Positions 1 to 11,158 are shown, counted from the first letter of the stretch. The stretch: DNA of 40,328 nt from Prorocentrum cordatum (GCA_963575745.1 CAUYUJ010007213.1:1-40328), one strand, 5' to 3'. Program-made: numbers and translations. Notes: generated by a model not told the origin, from the sequence alone.

Positions 1-95
1 CCTCCTCCTCCTCCTCCTCCTCCTCCTTGTCCTCCCCCTCCTCGTCCTCCTCCTCCTCCTCCTCCTCCTCCTCCTTCTCCTCCCCCTCCTCCGCT
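1..95. repeat. (TCC)n microsatellite
   Basis: Nearly pure CCT/TCC triplets with a few interruptions. The window starts inside it, so its full length is unknown. Any reading frame through it is low-complexity poly-Ser/Pro/Leu and not evidence of a gene. Confidence 0.95.
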
Positions 96-350
96 GGCCC
101 GGCCAAGCGGGAGGAGTGCAGAGGAGTGCGTAGGAGTAGGTCGGGGGTGAAGGGTTTAAGAGAGGCAAGAAAGGAGGGAGGCGGAGGAAGCATGGGGACC
201 AGAGAGGATGAGGGAGGAGGAGGAGAGGCCGGGGGACTGTGGAGTCCCTGTGGGTTTCAGACGATGTTTTACGATATTTCACGTTGCTCCTCATCATTAT
301 TCTGATATTTCCTCTCTCGCTTTCTCTCTCTCTCTCTCTCTCAATTTCTC

Positions 351-2770
351 CCACTCCCATTCCCATTCCCATTCCCATTCCCAATACAATTACCATTACC
401 ATTACAATTACCATTCCCATTCCCATTCCCATTGCCATTCCCATTCACATTACCATTACCATTACCATTACCTTTACCTTTATCTCTACCTTTACCTTTG
501 CCATTACAATTACCATCACCATGGCCATTACAATTGCCATTGTCATTGCCGTTGCCATTCCCATTGACATTGCCATTGCCATTACCAGTGCAGTTGCCAT
601 TGCCATTATATTGCCATTGCAAGTCGCCACCCCGTTACCATTACCTTTACCATCACTATTACCATTACCATTACCATTACCACTGTCATCACCATGGCCA
701 TTGCCATTCCCATTACCATTAGCCACTACCATTACCATTGCCATTACCATTAACATTACCAACACCATTGCCATTACCATTACCATTACACTTACCATTG
801 CCGCTGCCATTACCATTACAAGTCCCATTCCCATCACCATTGCCATTACCATTACCGTTACCAGTACCATTTCCATTACCATTGCCATTATCATTACCAC
901 TACCACTCCCATTTCCATTCCCGTTCCAATTACCACTACGATTCCCATTCCCGTTCCCATTCCCATCCCCGTTACCATTACCATTACCATGACCATGACC
1001 ATGACCATTACCATTACCATTGCCATGGCCACGGCCATTGCCATTGCCATTGCTGTTGCCGTTGCCATTGCCATTGCCATTGCCATTACCATTACCGTTG
1101 CCATCGCCATTGTCATTGCCAATCGCTACCCCCTTACCGTTGCCATAACCATTACCATTACCGTTACCGTCACCATTACCATTCCCAGTATCATTACCAT
1201 TAGCACTGTCATTGCCATTACCATTACCATTGCCATTGCCATTGCCATTCGCCACTACCATTACCAGTGCCATTCGCCACTACCATTACCATTACTATTG
1301 CCATTGCCATTGCCATTCCCCACTACCATTACCATTGCCAATACCATTACCATTCCGATTCACATTCCCATTCCCAATACCAATACCATTACCACTGCCA
1401 TTGCCATTGCCATTACCATTACCTTTACCTCTACATTTACCTTTATCCTTACCCTTACCATTCCCATTTCCGTTACCACTACCACTGCCATTTCCATTCC
1501 CGTTCCCAATCCCATTCCCATTCCCATTCCCATTCGCATTTCCATTCCCGTTCCCGTTCCCATTCACATTACCATTACCATTGCCATTACCATGGCCATG
1601 GCCATTACCATTGCCATTCCCATTGCAATTGCCATTGCCATTGCCATTACCATTACCGTTGCCATTGTCATTGCCAGTCGCGACCCTGTTACCACTATCA
1701 TTACCGTTACCATTACCAGTAGCACTACCAGTACCTCTGTCATTACCATTACCATTCGCATTGCCATTGCCATTGCCATTAGCCACTACCATTACCATTG
1801 CCAATACCATTTTCATTGCCATTCTCATTCCCATGACCATTGCCATTACCATTACCATTATCATTTCCATTACCATTACCGTTACCTCTACCTTTACCTT
1901 TACCCTTACCCTTATCATTCCCATTTCCGTTACCACTACCACTACCACTTCCATTCCCGTTCCCGTTCCCATTCCCATTCCCATTCACATTCCCATTCCC
2001 GTTCCCATTCCCACTACCATTGCCATTACCATTACACTTACCATTGCCGTTGCCATTACCATTGCCATTGCCATTACCATTGCCATTGCCATTGCCAATC
2101 CCATTGCCATTGCCATTACCATTACCGTTGCCAATGTCATTGTCATTGCCATTGCCAATCGCTACCCCGTAACCATTACCATTACCGATAGCGTTACCAT
2201 TACCAGTACCGTTACCTCTGCCATTACCATTACCATTGCCACTACCATTGCCATTGCCATTCGCCACTACCATTAACATTGCCAATACCATTTCCATTCC
2301 CATTCCCATTACAATTACCATTACCATTACCGCTGTCATTACCATTAGAATTCCCATTATCATTCCCATTCCCATTCCGAATACCATTACCATCTCCATT
2401 ACCATTTCCATTACCATTACCAGTGCCATTACCATTACCAGTGCCACTATCATGCCCATTCCCGTTCCCGTTCCCATTCCCACTCCCATTCCCATTACCA
2501 TTACTATTACCATTACCACTGCCATTGCCATTACCATTGCCATTACCTTTACCTGTACCTTTACCCTTACAATTACCATTCCCATTACCATTGCCATTCC
2601 CATTACCATTGCCATTGCCATTGCCATTCCCATTGCCATTGCCATTACCGTTGCCATTGGCATTGTCATTGCCTCGCTACCCCGTTACCACTATCATTAC
2701 CGTAACCATTACCAATACCATTACCATTACCACTGTCATTACCATTACCATCGCCATTGCCATTGCCATT
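351..2770. repeat. CCATTN hexamer satellite, about 2.4 kb
   Basis: About 400 tandem hexamers of the form CCATTA, CCATTG or CCATTC, with local CCTTTA variants. A (TC)n tract lies just upstream at about 328-350. Because the unit is six bases, frames on both strands stay open for hundreds of codons, giving (Ile-Thr/Pro/Ala)n, (His-Tyr)n, (Pro-Leu)n, (Met-Val/Ala)n and (Asn-Gly)n. These are repeat translations, not genes. A higher-order structure is visible: a non-hexamer punctuation block containing TCGC(T/C)ACCCCGTTACC recurs near 621, 1121, 1673, 2155 and 2673, and CTTTACC-rich blocks recur near 470, 1424, 1887 and 2547. Confidence 0.95.
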
Positions 2771-2772
2771 CG

Positions 2773-2960
2773 AGGATTTCAGTCGGAATCATTCAGTGGA
2801 GGGTGTCAGTAGGAATCCACATGTGGAGGATTTCAGTAGGATTCATCCAGTGGAGGGTTAGGATTCATTCAGTGGAGGGTTTCGATAGGAACCCTTCTGT
2901 CGAGGATTTCACTGTGAATCCTTCTTATGGACGCGTTCCATAGGAATCCTTCTAGGGGGA
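2773..2960. repeat. degenerate 27-30 bp tandem repeat
   Basis: About six diverged copies of a unit resembling GGATTTCAGTAGGAATCC followed by TTCAGTGGAGG. It abuts the end of the hexamer satellite. Confidence 0.75.
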
Positions 2961-2984
2961 GGGCAGATGTGGCCACGTCGCATT

Positions 2985-3082
2985 CCTTTTTTTGTTTCTC
3001 CTGGCGTCCCCCCCTGGCGCCCCCCCCCCCCCCGGGAGGAAAACAAAATCTGGGGGGGGGCGCCAGGAGACAAACAAAAAGG
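2985..3082. mobile_element. family J short inverted-repeat element
   Basis: The left arm (CCTTTTTTTG...CTCCTGGCG) and right arm (CGCCAGGAG...CAAACAAAAAGG) are inverted copies of about 20 bp enclosing C- and G-homopolymers. At about 98 bp this could be a MITE-like or introner-like element. No clear target duplication was found. Only one copy is present. Confidence 0.5.
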
Positions 3083-3094
3083 CAGAAAGGTAGG

Positions 3095-3309
3095 AGGAGG
3101 GGGAGAGGGAGGAGGAAGAGGAGGAGAAGGAGGAGGCGGAGGAGGAGGAGGACGACACAGAGCAGAGTTTGCACAGAAACAATCGCGAACTCAGCGCGAA
3201 GGCCTCGCGCGCGCTTTGGAACCACAGGGACTCCACAATCCCTCGTTCTGGAGGAGGAGGAGGAAGAAGAGGAGGAGGAGGAGGAGGAGGAGGAGGAGGA
3301 GGAGGAGGT
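3095..3309. repeat. (GGA)n microsatellite blocks
   Basis: Purine-rich GGA/GAG triplets at 3095-3152 and 3247-3309. The intervening 3153-3246 contains GC-rich non-repetitive sequence with no supported exon. Confidence 0.85.
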
Positions 3310-3954
3310 TTTGACAAAAGAACTACTGGCGAGCAACTGCTGACGCCAGTCTGCTGAGACGTACCTCAAGCAGAGGCGCGGGGGGAAGCCGAGGGTGGCG
3401 CCACTTACATGCGGGCACAAGAAAGGCGCAGGTGCAACCAACGAAGGCACCAGAACGCCAAGAAGCCCAACCGCAACCTAGAAAGCAACAAGCCGGCTAC
3501 GCGAAACTACATTCCAGAATCCATCGACACTGCACTCCTCACTTCTGGAGGGACGCAGGAAAGCACACGCGCCACCAAGGGCACTTACAAGCACGCGCTA
3601 CGGGCCGCACAGTTTTTCGAGCCGCGTCCGCCTCAGATAAGACGCCCCCTCCTGAGCGCCGCCCCAATAAGCCACCCGAGGGGCGCCACTCCCTCGGGCG
3701 ACCGCACACCCCCACGCACGCCAGGGCGGGGGGCCCTGATCGTGGGAAGGATGGGTGTGGTTCCTCCTATGGACCCCCCCGCAACCCCCCACCCGCCCGA
3801 GCCCAGGCGGAGTACCCGGGGGCCACCGCAAGGGGTGGGTAAACGTGGCGACGAAAGCAATGTTCTCCACCCCTTGGCCCCTACGGGCAAACAGGGGTGA
3901 CGAACGGGCTGCTACCCGCCTGTTTACCTGGGAAGGGGACCCAGTGGCACAGGT
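3310..3954. other. unassigned GC-rich sequence
   Basis: Non-repetitive sequence. Overlapping frames are open on both strands, as expected from base composition. No frame shows a recognisable motif together with convincing splice sites, so no gene is called. Confidence 0.5.
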
Positions 3955-4415
3955 GGGTCAGGGGAGGAGGAGGGGGGGAGGAGGAGGAGATGGAGGAGGA
4001 GGAGGAGGAGGAGGAGGAGGAGGATGAGAAGGGGAGGAGGAGGAGGGAGTGAGGAGGAGAGGGAGAGGAGGAGGGGGGAGGGAAGGAGGTCGGAGGAGGA
4101 GGACGAGGAGAAGGAGGAGGAGGAGGAGGAGGAGGAGGAGGAGGAGGAGGGGAGGAGGAGGAAAGGAGGAGAGGAGGAGGAGCGAGGAGGAGGAGGAGAG
4201 GAGGAGGAGGAGGAGGGAGGAGGAGGAGGAGGAGGAGGGGAGGAGGGAGGAGGAGGAGAGGAGGAGGAGGAGGAGGAGCGGAGGAGGAGGAGGAGGAGGA
4301 GGAGGAGGAGGAGGGAGGAGGAGGAGGAAGAGGACGAGGACGAGGACGAGGAGGAGTAGGAGGAGGAGGAGAAGGAGGAGGAGGAGGAGGAGGAGGAGGA
4401 GGGAGAAGGAAGGAG
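3955..4415. repeat. (GGA)n microsatellite, about 460 bp
   Basis: The longest purine tract of the window: imperfect GGA/GAG/GGG triplets with occasional GAC. By analogy with 6966-7030 and 22329-22465, which are demonstrably next to or inside introns of minus-strand genes, it may be intronic or intergenic. Confidence 0.95.
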
Positions 4416-5700
4416 CGAAAGAGGCTGATGGAGGATGACGGGGGTGTCGGGTGCACCGACGTGAACCCTGGGGGGCCTAGGCTGGACCAGGGTCGGTGTG
4501 CGCAGGCGGGTCGATCCGCGACCCAGCGGGTCCTTGCCCATGACAGGCATCCCGCCAGACCTCTTGGAAACATGGGAGGGGGGAGGACTAGTCACAGGAG
4601 AAAGGGACAGGTGGATGAGGAGGAGAAGGTGGAGGAGGGACAGGAGGGGGATGACAATAAGGAGGAACATGAGGCGGGGGGAGGGAGGAGGGAGGATGCA
4701 GGAACAGGATGGGGGAAGGATGAAAGACATGAGGCGGGTAGCAGGAGCAGAAACAGGACGAGGAAGAGCAGGGCGACGACAACGACGACGCGGACGGAGC
4801 ACGCATGGCCGGCGACGGCAAGAGAAGAAACGCCCGACTTGCCTTCCAATGCCCACACTCGTCAAACAGACCGCCCCCACCCCCTCACCCACCTCTTCTC
4901 TCCCCGTCCCCCTCCCTCCATCCCCGTTCTACTCCATCCCTCCATGATGCCCCCCGCGTCCCGCCGCCCCTTCTCCCTCTACGCCGCCCCCCCCTCTCCC
5001 TCCACACCCCCCATTCCATCTGCCCTCTCCCCCTCCCCCTCCCCCATTATCCCTCCCTATACTTGCACAGTATGAATGCTGCTATCCTCTCTCCCAAGGC
5101 TACGTGCGGCAAGTATCTCGCCCCCTTTCCACGTTTTGTTTTCCCACGCACGATTGCAACAAGGTGGAAGTTCCTGTGATGTTGCAGTCCGATTGCTTTC
5201 GGTGTTTCAAAATGGTGCTACCGCTGCAGCGAGGGTTTCGCTTTCGGATCGGCGCTTTGCCCCCATCGGTCAGAAAAGGCGCTCCCGCCTCAACGCGGGC
5301 CACTCTTCGGGATCCGAGTCCCTTTTTTTATAGCGGTTGCGCCCTCATTTGCCCTCCTCCGCCTTCCCCTGGTCTTCCTGCTCCTCCCACTCACTCCACT
5401 CCAGTCCGTGCTGCTGCTGTTCATCCTCGACTTCCTCCTTCCTCACAATCCTCTTTTTCCTCCAGCTTATTTTCCTTCTCACCCGCCGCCACCTCCTCTT
5501 CCTCGTCCTCTTCCTACGTGCGCAGCTCCCCCTTTTCCGATTGCGCATGATGCATGATGCGAAAGACGTCTTCTCCTTGGGTTCCAGGTCGGCAATCTCA
5601 CTCGTCCGTGGATAAGCAATCAGCGCAATGGGAAGGGATGGGGGGAAGGGGTGGGAATATCAGATACGGCGCGCGCGCATCTAGCTAACCCTCTCCCCCT
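4416..5700. other. unassigned sequence
   Basis: Mixed GC-rich sequence with C-rich low-complexity stretches at 4870-5060. I see no exon with motif support on either strand. Confidence 0.4.
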
Positions 5701-5764
5701 CTCCCTGTCCCTCTTTCCCTCCCCCCCCCTCCTTGCGCGCCCCCTCGCATCCTGCCCCCGAAGA

Positions 5765-5952
5765 GGACGAGGCGGAGGAGAAGGAGGAGGAGGAGGAGGA
5801 GGGGGAGGAGGAGGAGGACGAGGGATACGAACTGGAGGAACAGCATGAGCATGATGATGAGCATAGACATGGGCAGAAGGAGGATACCCCAAATGACAGG
5901 AGGAGGGGGAGGATGAGGAGGTGGAGGAGGAGGCGGAGGAGGAGGAGGAGGG
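5765..5952. repeat. (GGA)n microsatellite blocks
   Basis: GGA-rich tracts at 5771-5822 and 5905-5952 separated by a short non-repetitive stretch. Read on the plus strand the first block runs into an acidic, His-rich frame. Read on the minus strand it is a pyrimidine tract downstream of the 6.2 kb gene. I treat it as non-coding. Confidence 0.75.
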
Positions 5953-6198
5953 CCCCGAGGGCTCTGATGATACGGGTCTGTCCATCGACCCCTGGCACGC
6001 TGGCTTTAGCGGAGCCGCCTACGCGGCCACGCAGCCGAGACCGATGACCCAGCAAGACGAGCAGACTGCCCCCTACGGTCCCTGCTGTCAGAGGCCAACA
6101 GGAACCATGGCTGACAACCCACACCAACGAGCAGCACCCGACAGCGGCGACGCGCCGCGGACCCCTGCATGCGAAGACCCGCATGCAAGGCTCCTCAC

Positions 6199-7583
6199 CT
6201 TGGAGCCCCGCTTCCACGGGTCGCTGGACTCGCAATTCTTCGAGACGCCGATCCCCCCCACGAGCCGCTTGGCCCAGGCGCGGAACTGGCCCGCGGCGAT
6301 GCCAGGCGGAAGGCCCAACTCCACCAGCTCCCTCTCCGAGGTGCTCTCGCAGAAATCGTCGAAGCTGATTTCCTTCTCCTCCTCCTTCTTCTCCTCATCC
6401 TCTGCGCTCAGCTGCGGGAAGGGAGGGGACTTCTTGAACTCCACCTCGCCGAGCTTCTCGTCCTTCACCAGAACGACGAGCACAACGACCGTCGCCAGCC
6501 TCCATACTGCGATCCTATCCTCCCGCGCCTTCTCCCTTCTGAGGTACGCGTCGCGGTTGATCTTCCACACCTCGCTGGAACTATCCAGCTTCGCCTCCTC
6601 CGTGAACTCCAGCTCGTCATTGAACCAGCGGCCCCAATCATCGAGGTCATTGTGGCCGTCGCCCACCAGGCTGAAAACCTCGACGCCGCACAGCACTGTG
6701 CCCCCGACCTCGCACTCGTTGACCGAGTTCCCCTTCAGCCCACCTCCCGCGGCCCCGAAGATGAACGGCTCCTCCGACGCTTCCTGTTTTTCTTATTATT
6801 ATCCTTCTTCTCCCTCTCCTCCAGACTGCACTTCCCGCTGGGGCTGCCCACCTTCACGAGGTGGCCCATGACCGTCGGCCGATCGCCTTGCCACTGGCCA
6901 GGGGGCGACTCCTTTCACGGCGCCAGCACCGCCTTGATCTCCCACCTGCCAGGCGGCGGCGAAGGTGAGGAGGAGGAGGAGGAGGAGGAGGAGGAGGAGG
7001 AGGAGGAGGAGGAGGAGGAGGAGGAGGAGGGGTGCCGCCTTCGACTTGAACATCTGGCTGCTGTCCCTCCTTGGCCGCCAGCAGCTTCCTCTGCTCCTGG
7101 AACGGCGCCTGCGAAGGTCGCGGGCGCAGCGGCGCCTGCGATGGCCGCGGAGGCGGCACCGCTGGCTCCTCCTTCACGGCGGTGCCCGACAAGGTGCTCT
7201 CCACCGCTGCTGCCATCGCCGCCTTGACAACCGTGCTGACCACCTGCTCGAGGGTGTCGCCATCCGCACAGTTGAGCTCCTCCTTCCCCTTCTTCTCGAG
7301 CCTCCACGGCGCACAGTCTCTCCATGTCATACAGTCAGCTCGAGGGGGCCGGCTGTCCCCAATCGAGGAGGAGAAGGAGGCGGAGGAGCAGAAGGAGGAG
7401 GAAGAGGACGAGGAGGAGGAGACGACGTACCCGTTGAGGTTTGTCTGCAGCTTCTCGGGTTTCCGCAGTGTGGCGCTGGGGTCCTTTTCAGGAAGGCATC
7501 CCATTACCACTTTCGCCACCTGCGATGCCCGTATCAGCACGCAGGGCAGCCCTCGGGAGACCTCACCGAGAGCTTTTCCTCGA
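6199..7583 (-). CDS. multi-exon gene, unknown function (internal part)
   Basis: Three linked exons can be joined in frame on the minus strand: 7583-7431, 7352-7039 and 6886-6199. The introns are GT-AG (78 bp, CAACGG|GTACG...GGACAG|C) and GC-AG (152 bp, GAAG|GCGGC...GCAAG|GCGAT). The product has a Gln/Pro-rich linker (PSQAPLRPRPSQ), then a charged globular stretch with FIFGAAGGGLKG, VFSLVGDGHNDLDDW and an acidic-Lys segment EDEEKKEEEKE. The last exon ends in AAG|GTGAGG, a strong donor, so the gene continues past 6199. The 6886-6199 exon needs one extra base in the A-run complementary to 6787-6791 to stay open, which is either an assembly homopolymer error or a real frameshift. I do not recognise the family. 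It may belong with the DxDxT exon upstream. Confidence 0.7.
6966..7030. repeat. (GGA)n microsatellite inside an intron
   Basis: A pure GGA run. It lies wholly inside the 152-bp GC-AG intron (7038-6887) of the minus-strand gene, where it reads (TCC)n upstream of the acceptor. Confidence 0.85.
7362..7426. repeat. GGA-rich tract inside the 78-bp intron
   Basis: Imperfect GGA/GAC triplets that make up most of the GT-AG intron 7430-7353 of the minus-strand gene, again giving a pyrimidine-rich sense strand. Confidence 0.7.
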
Positions 7584-7596
7584 CTGCCGCAGAGAA

Positions 7597-7650
7597 GGAT
7601 GAGGAGGAGGAGGAGGAGGAGGAGGAGGAGGAGGAGGAGGAGCAGGAGGA
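7597..7650. repeat. (GGA)n microsatellite
   Basis: On the minus strand it reads (TCC)n, about 14 bases before the AG acceptor of the 7583-7431 exon, where it can serve as a polypyrimidine tract. Confidence 0.85.
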
Positions 7651-7726
7651 GGAGGTGTATGCGTATGGGGGCAGGAGCAGAATCAAGAGCAGCATGGAGG
7701 AGGCGGAGGAGCTGCGCAGGGACGAG

Positions 7727-7812
7727 GCGTCGGCGTCGTCGTACTCGTCGTCGACGTCGTACTCGTCGTCGTACTCGTCGTCGTCGTCGTCGTCGTCGTC
7801 GTGCTCGTCGTC
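7727..7812. repeat. (TCG)n / (GAC)n microsatellite
   Basis: TCG triplets with TAC interruptions. The minus strand reads Asp/Glu-Tyr runs following the DxDxT exon. With the GC donor at 7846-7845 it would be intronic. Confidence 0.8.
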
Positions 7813-7846
7813 GGGGAGGCGGGCCCAAGGCGACGGCGACGGCGGC

Positions 7847-8045
7847 CTGGTGGTCGCCAGCGTGCGGTCGAAGTCCAGGGCCAGGCGCGCAGGCCGCAGC
7901 CGCGCGGCCAGCTGCGCCACGTGCTCGCCGTCGCCCCGCGACAGCCGGCACTCATCGCACGAGTGCGCCTCGCGGGAGGCGCCGGCGGGGGCCCGGACCT
8001 CCGACGACTCGAGGTCCACCCCCACGAATCGGAAGGTCGAGGCCC
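7847..8045 (-). CDS. exon with HAD-type DxDxT motif (partial)
   Basis: The minus-strand frame reads FRFVGVDLESSEV, then HSCDECRLSRGDGEHVAQL, then LALDFDRTLATT. DFDRT at 7875-7861 fits motif I (DxDxT/V) of the haloacid dehalogenase superfamily, where the first Asp is the nucleophile. A hydrophobic strand (RLAL) precedes it, as the family requires. The exon can end at ACCACCAG|GC (7847), a GC donor. The 5' limit is not clear; I stop near 8045 where the protein-like composition fades. HAD motifs II-IV are not seen, so the assignment rests on one motif. It is followed on the same strand by the 7583-6199 exons, probably the same gene: joining phase 2 to the acceptor at 7583 keeps the frame. Confidence 0.5.
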
Positions 8046-8048
8046 GAG

Positions 8049-8107
8049 GCCCACGCAGTGCTTGCGCCCGGCATTCTGCACTCCGGTGCCTCAGGGCACT
8101 GCGTGGG
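8049..8107. other. inverted repeat, 13-bp perfect arms
   Basis: GCCCACGCAGTGC and GCACTGCGTGGGC flank a loop of about 33 bp at the 5' edge of the DxDxT exon. It could be the boundary of an inserted element or an RNA hairpin. Confidence 0.6.
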
Positions 8108-8264
8108 CTTCCCCGGCTTCTGGCTGGTGGGCGCCTCGTGGGCGCCTCGTGGGCGCCCCGCGCTCGGGTGGGTTGCCTGAGGTTTTGCCCGATGCCCAAA
8201 CGTGGGCGCCTCGCGGGCGGCCCGTGGGCGCCTCACACCACACAGCTGGGTTACAGAAAGCAGC
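8108..8264. repeat. GGGCGCCTCGTG direct repeats
   Basis: Short units resembling GTGGGCGCCTCG recur several times at 8128-8160 and again at 8203-8235. They read as Arg-Gly-Ala-His-Glu-Ala-Pro repeats on the minus strand. Non-coding repeat is the simpler reading. Confidence 0.5.
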
Positions 8265-8620
8265 TCGCACCGCACAGCTCGCACCACATAGCTCACGCCA
8301 CATGACCTACACACAGCTCGTGCGCAGCGCACCTCTCACCGCATACCTCACCGCGTAAGCATAGATGTTAGCATATAAACGGTTAGACACACATATATTA
8401 CACAACATAGCACACACCGATCAGCTCACGCCACATAGCTCACGCAACACAGCTTACACTGTATAACTTCCACAGCATAGTTTGCACACCATATCTCATA
8501 GCTCACACCACATAGCTTACACAACACAGCTTACAGCATATAGCTCACACAACATAACTTGCCACATAGCTTACACCTCAAAGCTTACACAACGTAGCCT
8601 GCACCGCATTCCTTACAAAG
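8265..8620. repeat. degenerate CACATAGCTCACAC tandem repeat
   Basis: About 20 diverged copies of a 10-16 bp unit (ACATAGCTCACAC / ACACAGCTTACA). The tract is unusually AT-rich for the window. No gene. Confidence 0.8.
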
Positions 8621-9015
8621 CATGTCTTTCATTTTATAATGCAAAACACACAACGTCTGGGGCCCACGCAGGACAACGTAATGTAGACGTACAAATCAGC
8701 ACACATGTGTGTCTACTAGTTGTGGCTCTTTGGTGGGCCCTCTGAAGAGCATCCTAGGCGTTTCGAACCATATTGCAGCAACATGGATCACAATGTTCGG
8801 CTTCCAAGGGCCATTTCCGAGACCCCGGGTAGTCGTAGAACAGTTCGGGATGCAACGCTGGCCCTGGGGGAGGGTCCGAGAGGTCCTGGGGCCAGTGACG
8901 GGTGGCTCAAAGAACTCCAGTCGTCGGAGATCTGGGCGAGGGTAGAGGACTCCTCCTCACGAGTATCCCTCTTTCTCCTCCCCCCTTCTCCACGTGCGTA
9001 TGCCCATGCATGCTC
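8621..9015. other. unassigned sequence
   Basis: Non-repetitive. No exon supported by motif or by convincing splice sites on either strand. Confidence 0.4.
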
Positions 9016-9017
9016 CT

Positions 9018-9124
9018 CAGCCTCCTCCTCCTCCTCCTCCTCCTCCTCCTCCTCCTCCTCCTCCTCCTCCAGGGTCCCTCTCTCCTCCTCCTTGGGGAAG
9101 TGGAGGAGTTGGAGGAGGAGGAGG
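9018..9124. repeat. (TCC)n then (GGA)n microsatellites
   Basis: A (TCC)n run at 9018-9070 followed by a short GGA-rich tract to about 9124. The pyrimidine strand flips relative to 4-8 kb. Confidence 0.85.
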
Positions 9125-9600
9125 ACTAAAAGGGGAAGGGGTGGAGGAGGAGAATCATAATAGGGAGCAGGAGACCGAGGCGGAGGAGGAGGGCGGGAGG
9201 GCGAGAGGGGAGGACGGAGGGATAGAGAGAGAAGCAGCATCGGTTTCGTGCTGGCGGGCGGGAGCGCGGGTGGGAGGACGGCATCGGCTGAAGCGCATGT
9301 CCGATGCATTCCTGAAGGGCGGCCCCGCATCGCGATAGCTCGAGCCCAGGACAAACAACTGCACCGCATCCCTCGGTCTGATTTGTCCAGCATCCGACGC
9401 TGCGACGACCACAGGGCTGCCCTGGACAAGCGCAGCGTGTGCCTGGTGGGCAACAGCAGGAGCAGCAACCGCACGCGCGGCAACAACGGCCACAACCACG
9501 ACGACATCCGGCCGCCAAGGAAGCCCCCTTCGTGCGCTGGCGGGCGCCGGCGCGCCCAAACGAGACAGCCAGTGGGGCTGATGCGAGAAGCAAGGAATGG
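9125..9600. other. unassigned sequence
   Basis: GC-rich. Several frames are open on both strands, none with a recognisable domain. No gene called. Confidence 0.4.
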
Positions 9601-9603
9601 CCT

Positions 9604-9775
9604 CACCCTCCTCCTCCCCCTCCTCCTCCTCCTCCTCCTCCTGGTCCTCCTCCTCCTCCTCCTCCTCCTCCTCTCTCTCCTCCTCCTCCTTCTCCTCCTC
9701 CTCCTCCTCCTCCTCCTCCTCCTCCTCCTCCTCGTCCTCCTCGTCCTCCCCGTCCTCCTCCTCCTCCTCCTCTTT
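9604..9775. repeat. (TCC)n microsatellite, about 170 bp
   Basis: CTC/TCC triplets with sporadic G and T interruptions. Confidence 0.95.
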
Positions 9776-11155
9776 CTCGCCCTCCTTCTTGCCTTCCTCG
9801 TCGTCCTCTACGCGCTGCTCTGCCCGCCCCGGCGCACCCCCCCCGCCCCGCCTCGCACTTGAAGCAGCATCGCGCGTGCGGGCAGAACCACGAAGGCTTG
9901 CACCCCTGATGGGGCGGGGGCCCCAGATGAAAGCGAGGAGGGCAAGACCGAGGGGAAAAAGGAAGGGGGGAAAAATGGGGAGGGGGAGGGGGAAGGGGGG
10001 GGAACCGAATGCGAGGGGACAGAGCGAATGGGGACAGGGGGGCAGGGGGAGGAGGGGGGAAGAGGGTTAGTCAGAACGGGTGGAGGTGGAGCGTGCCCTG
10101 TCCGGCGCCCTCGAACCGAGTCTAGCAGCGGAGCGGCTTCCACTTCGCGCATCCTCGTTTCCTTGCAGCATCACCTGACTTTGCGGGCCCCCAGCCGCAT
10201 GGGCTCGTGGACCTAGCCGACAATTCCAGCTCCCTCGCGGCCGACAGCATACAGACCGCTGCAGCGCAAATCCTTCGCCCGACACTGGGATTTCCGCGTC
10301 AAGCTCTCGAGCAACCCGAGGTCACCTCGCTCCGCCCTTCGCGCCGCGCGACACGTGGCTGCCTTGGCGACCTCGCGCGGCCAACTCGGAGAAGGGAAAC
10401 TTTCCAGCCCAGGCCGCGCAGCGCGGACTGCGGCTGCATTCGGCCTGATGAAATTTCGTCAGCCCGGGCGACTGCCCACGCGCAGCTATCGTCGCCGCCC
10501 CACTCGCACCGCCCAGGGACATCGATTTTTCAACATCGCTTCGCGGGAACACTGAATGCACAAATTCCGATGGCAAGCGTCCGGGTTATCATGCTCCCCG
10601 TCGACACTACACGCAAAGGATTTCATCACGGATTCGTTTTCCATGCTTCGGCGCGTGACCTCTTCGAAAACGCATTGGGGTGCAATGCGCATGAAGTAAC
10701 GCACGCGCACTCAACAACTTAGCGCGCTCTCGAGGCCAGTGCGCGGGCGCAACGGCCTAATGCGTGAAACGGCGGCATGGTTGAGCCTGATATCGAGGCG
10801 CTGACCGCGCGAAATACCTGGGGCGCAGACACGGCAATCCCCGGAAGGACCGTCGTCCTCATCGCCCTCGTTGTCTAGTCCCCCCGTCGCCCTCGTCTTC
10901 TAATTTCCCCGCGCTCTTGCTTCGCCTTGGGGCTGTCGCGGTGTCGTCTGGGGCCGCCTTGGAGCTCTCATGGGTCGCTTTTGGAAGCCTTGGGGGCCAG
11001 TCACAGGCTATCTTGGGTGGTCTTGGAAGATTATCTTGCTTTCTGGGACCTCCGGGGGTCGCCCGGGGAGGTTCCCAGGGGAGAAAGGGCACCGAAATAC
11101 AAGGGAGAGGCCGGCCTGGGGCCCTGGGCCCAGGAGCTCCCTTATATGTAGATAT
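9776..11155. other. unassigned sequence with G-homopolymer tracts
   Basis: 9960-10080 is G-rich low complexity. A pyrimidine-rich AG site at about 10169 on the plus strand does not lead into a protein-like frame. No gene called. Confidence 0.4.
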
Positions 11156-11158
11156 GTC

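Noticed and set aside
239-2191. 650-codon plus-strand open frame
   Set aside because: It is the hexamer satellite read as Ile-Thr/Pro/Ala repeats; equal-sized open frames exist in other frames and on the other strand.
3881-4892. Long Ser/Pro/Leu and Glu/Arg/Gly frames over the GGA tract
   Set aside because: Translations of a trinucleotide repeat; no start, domain or flanking exon supports them.
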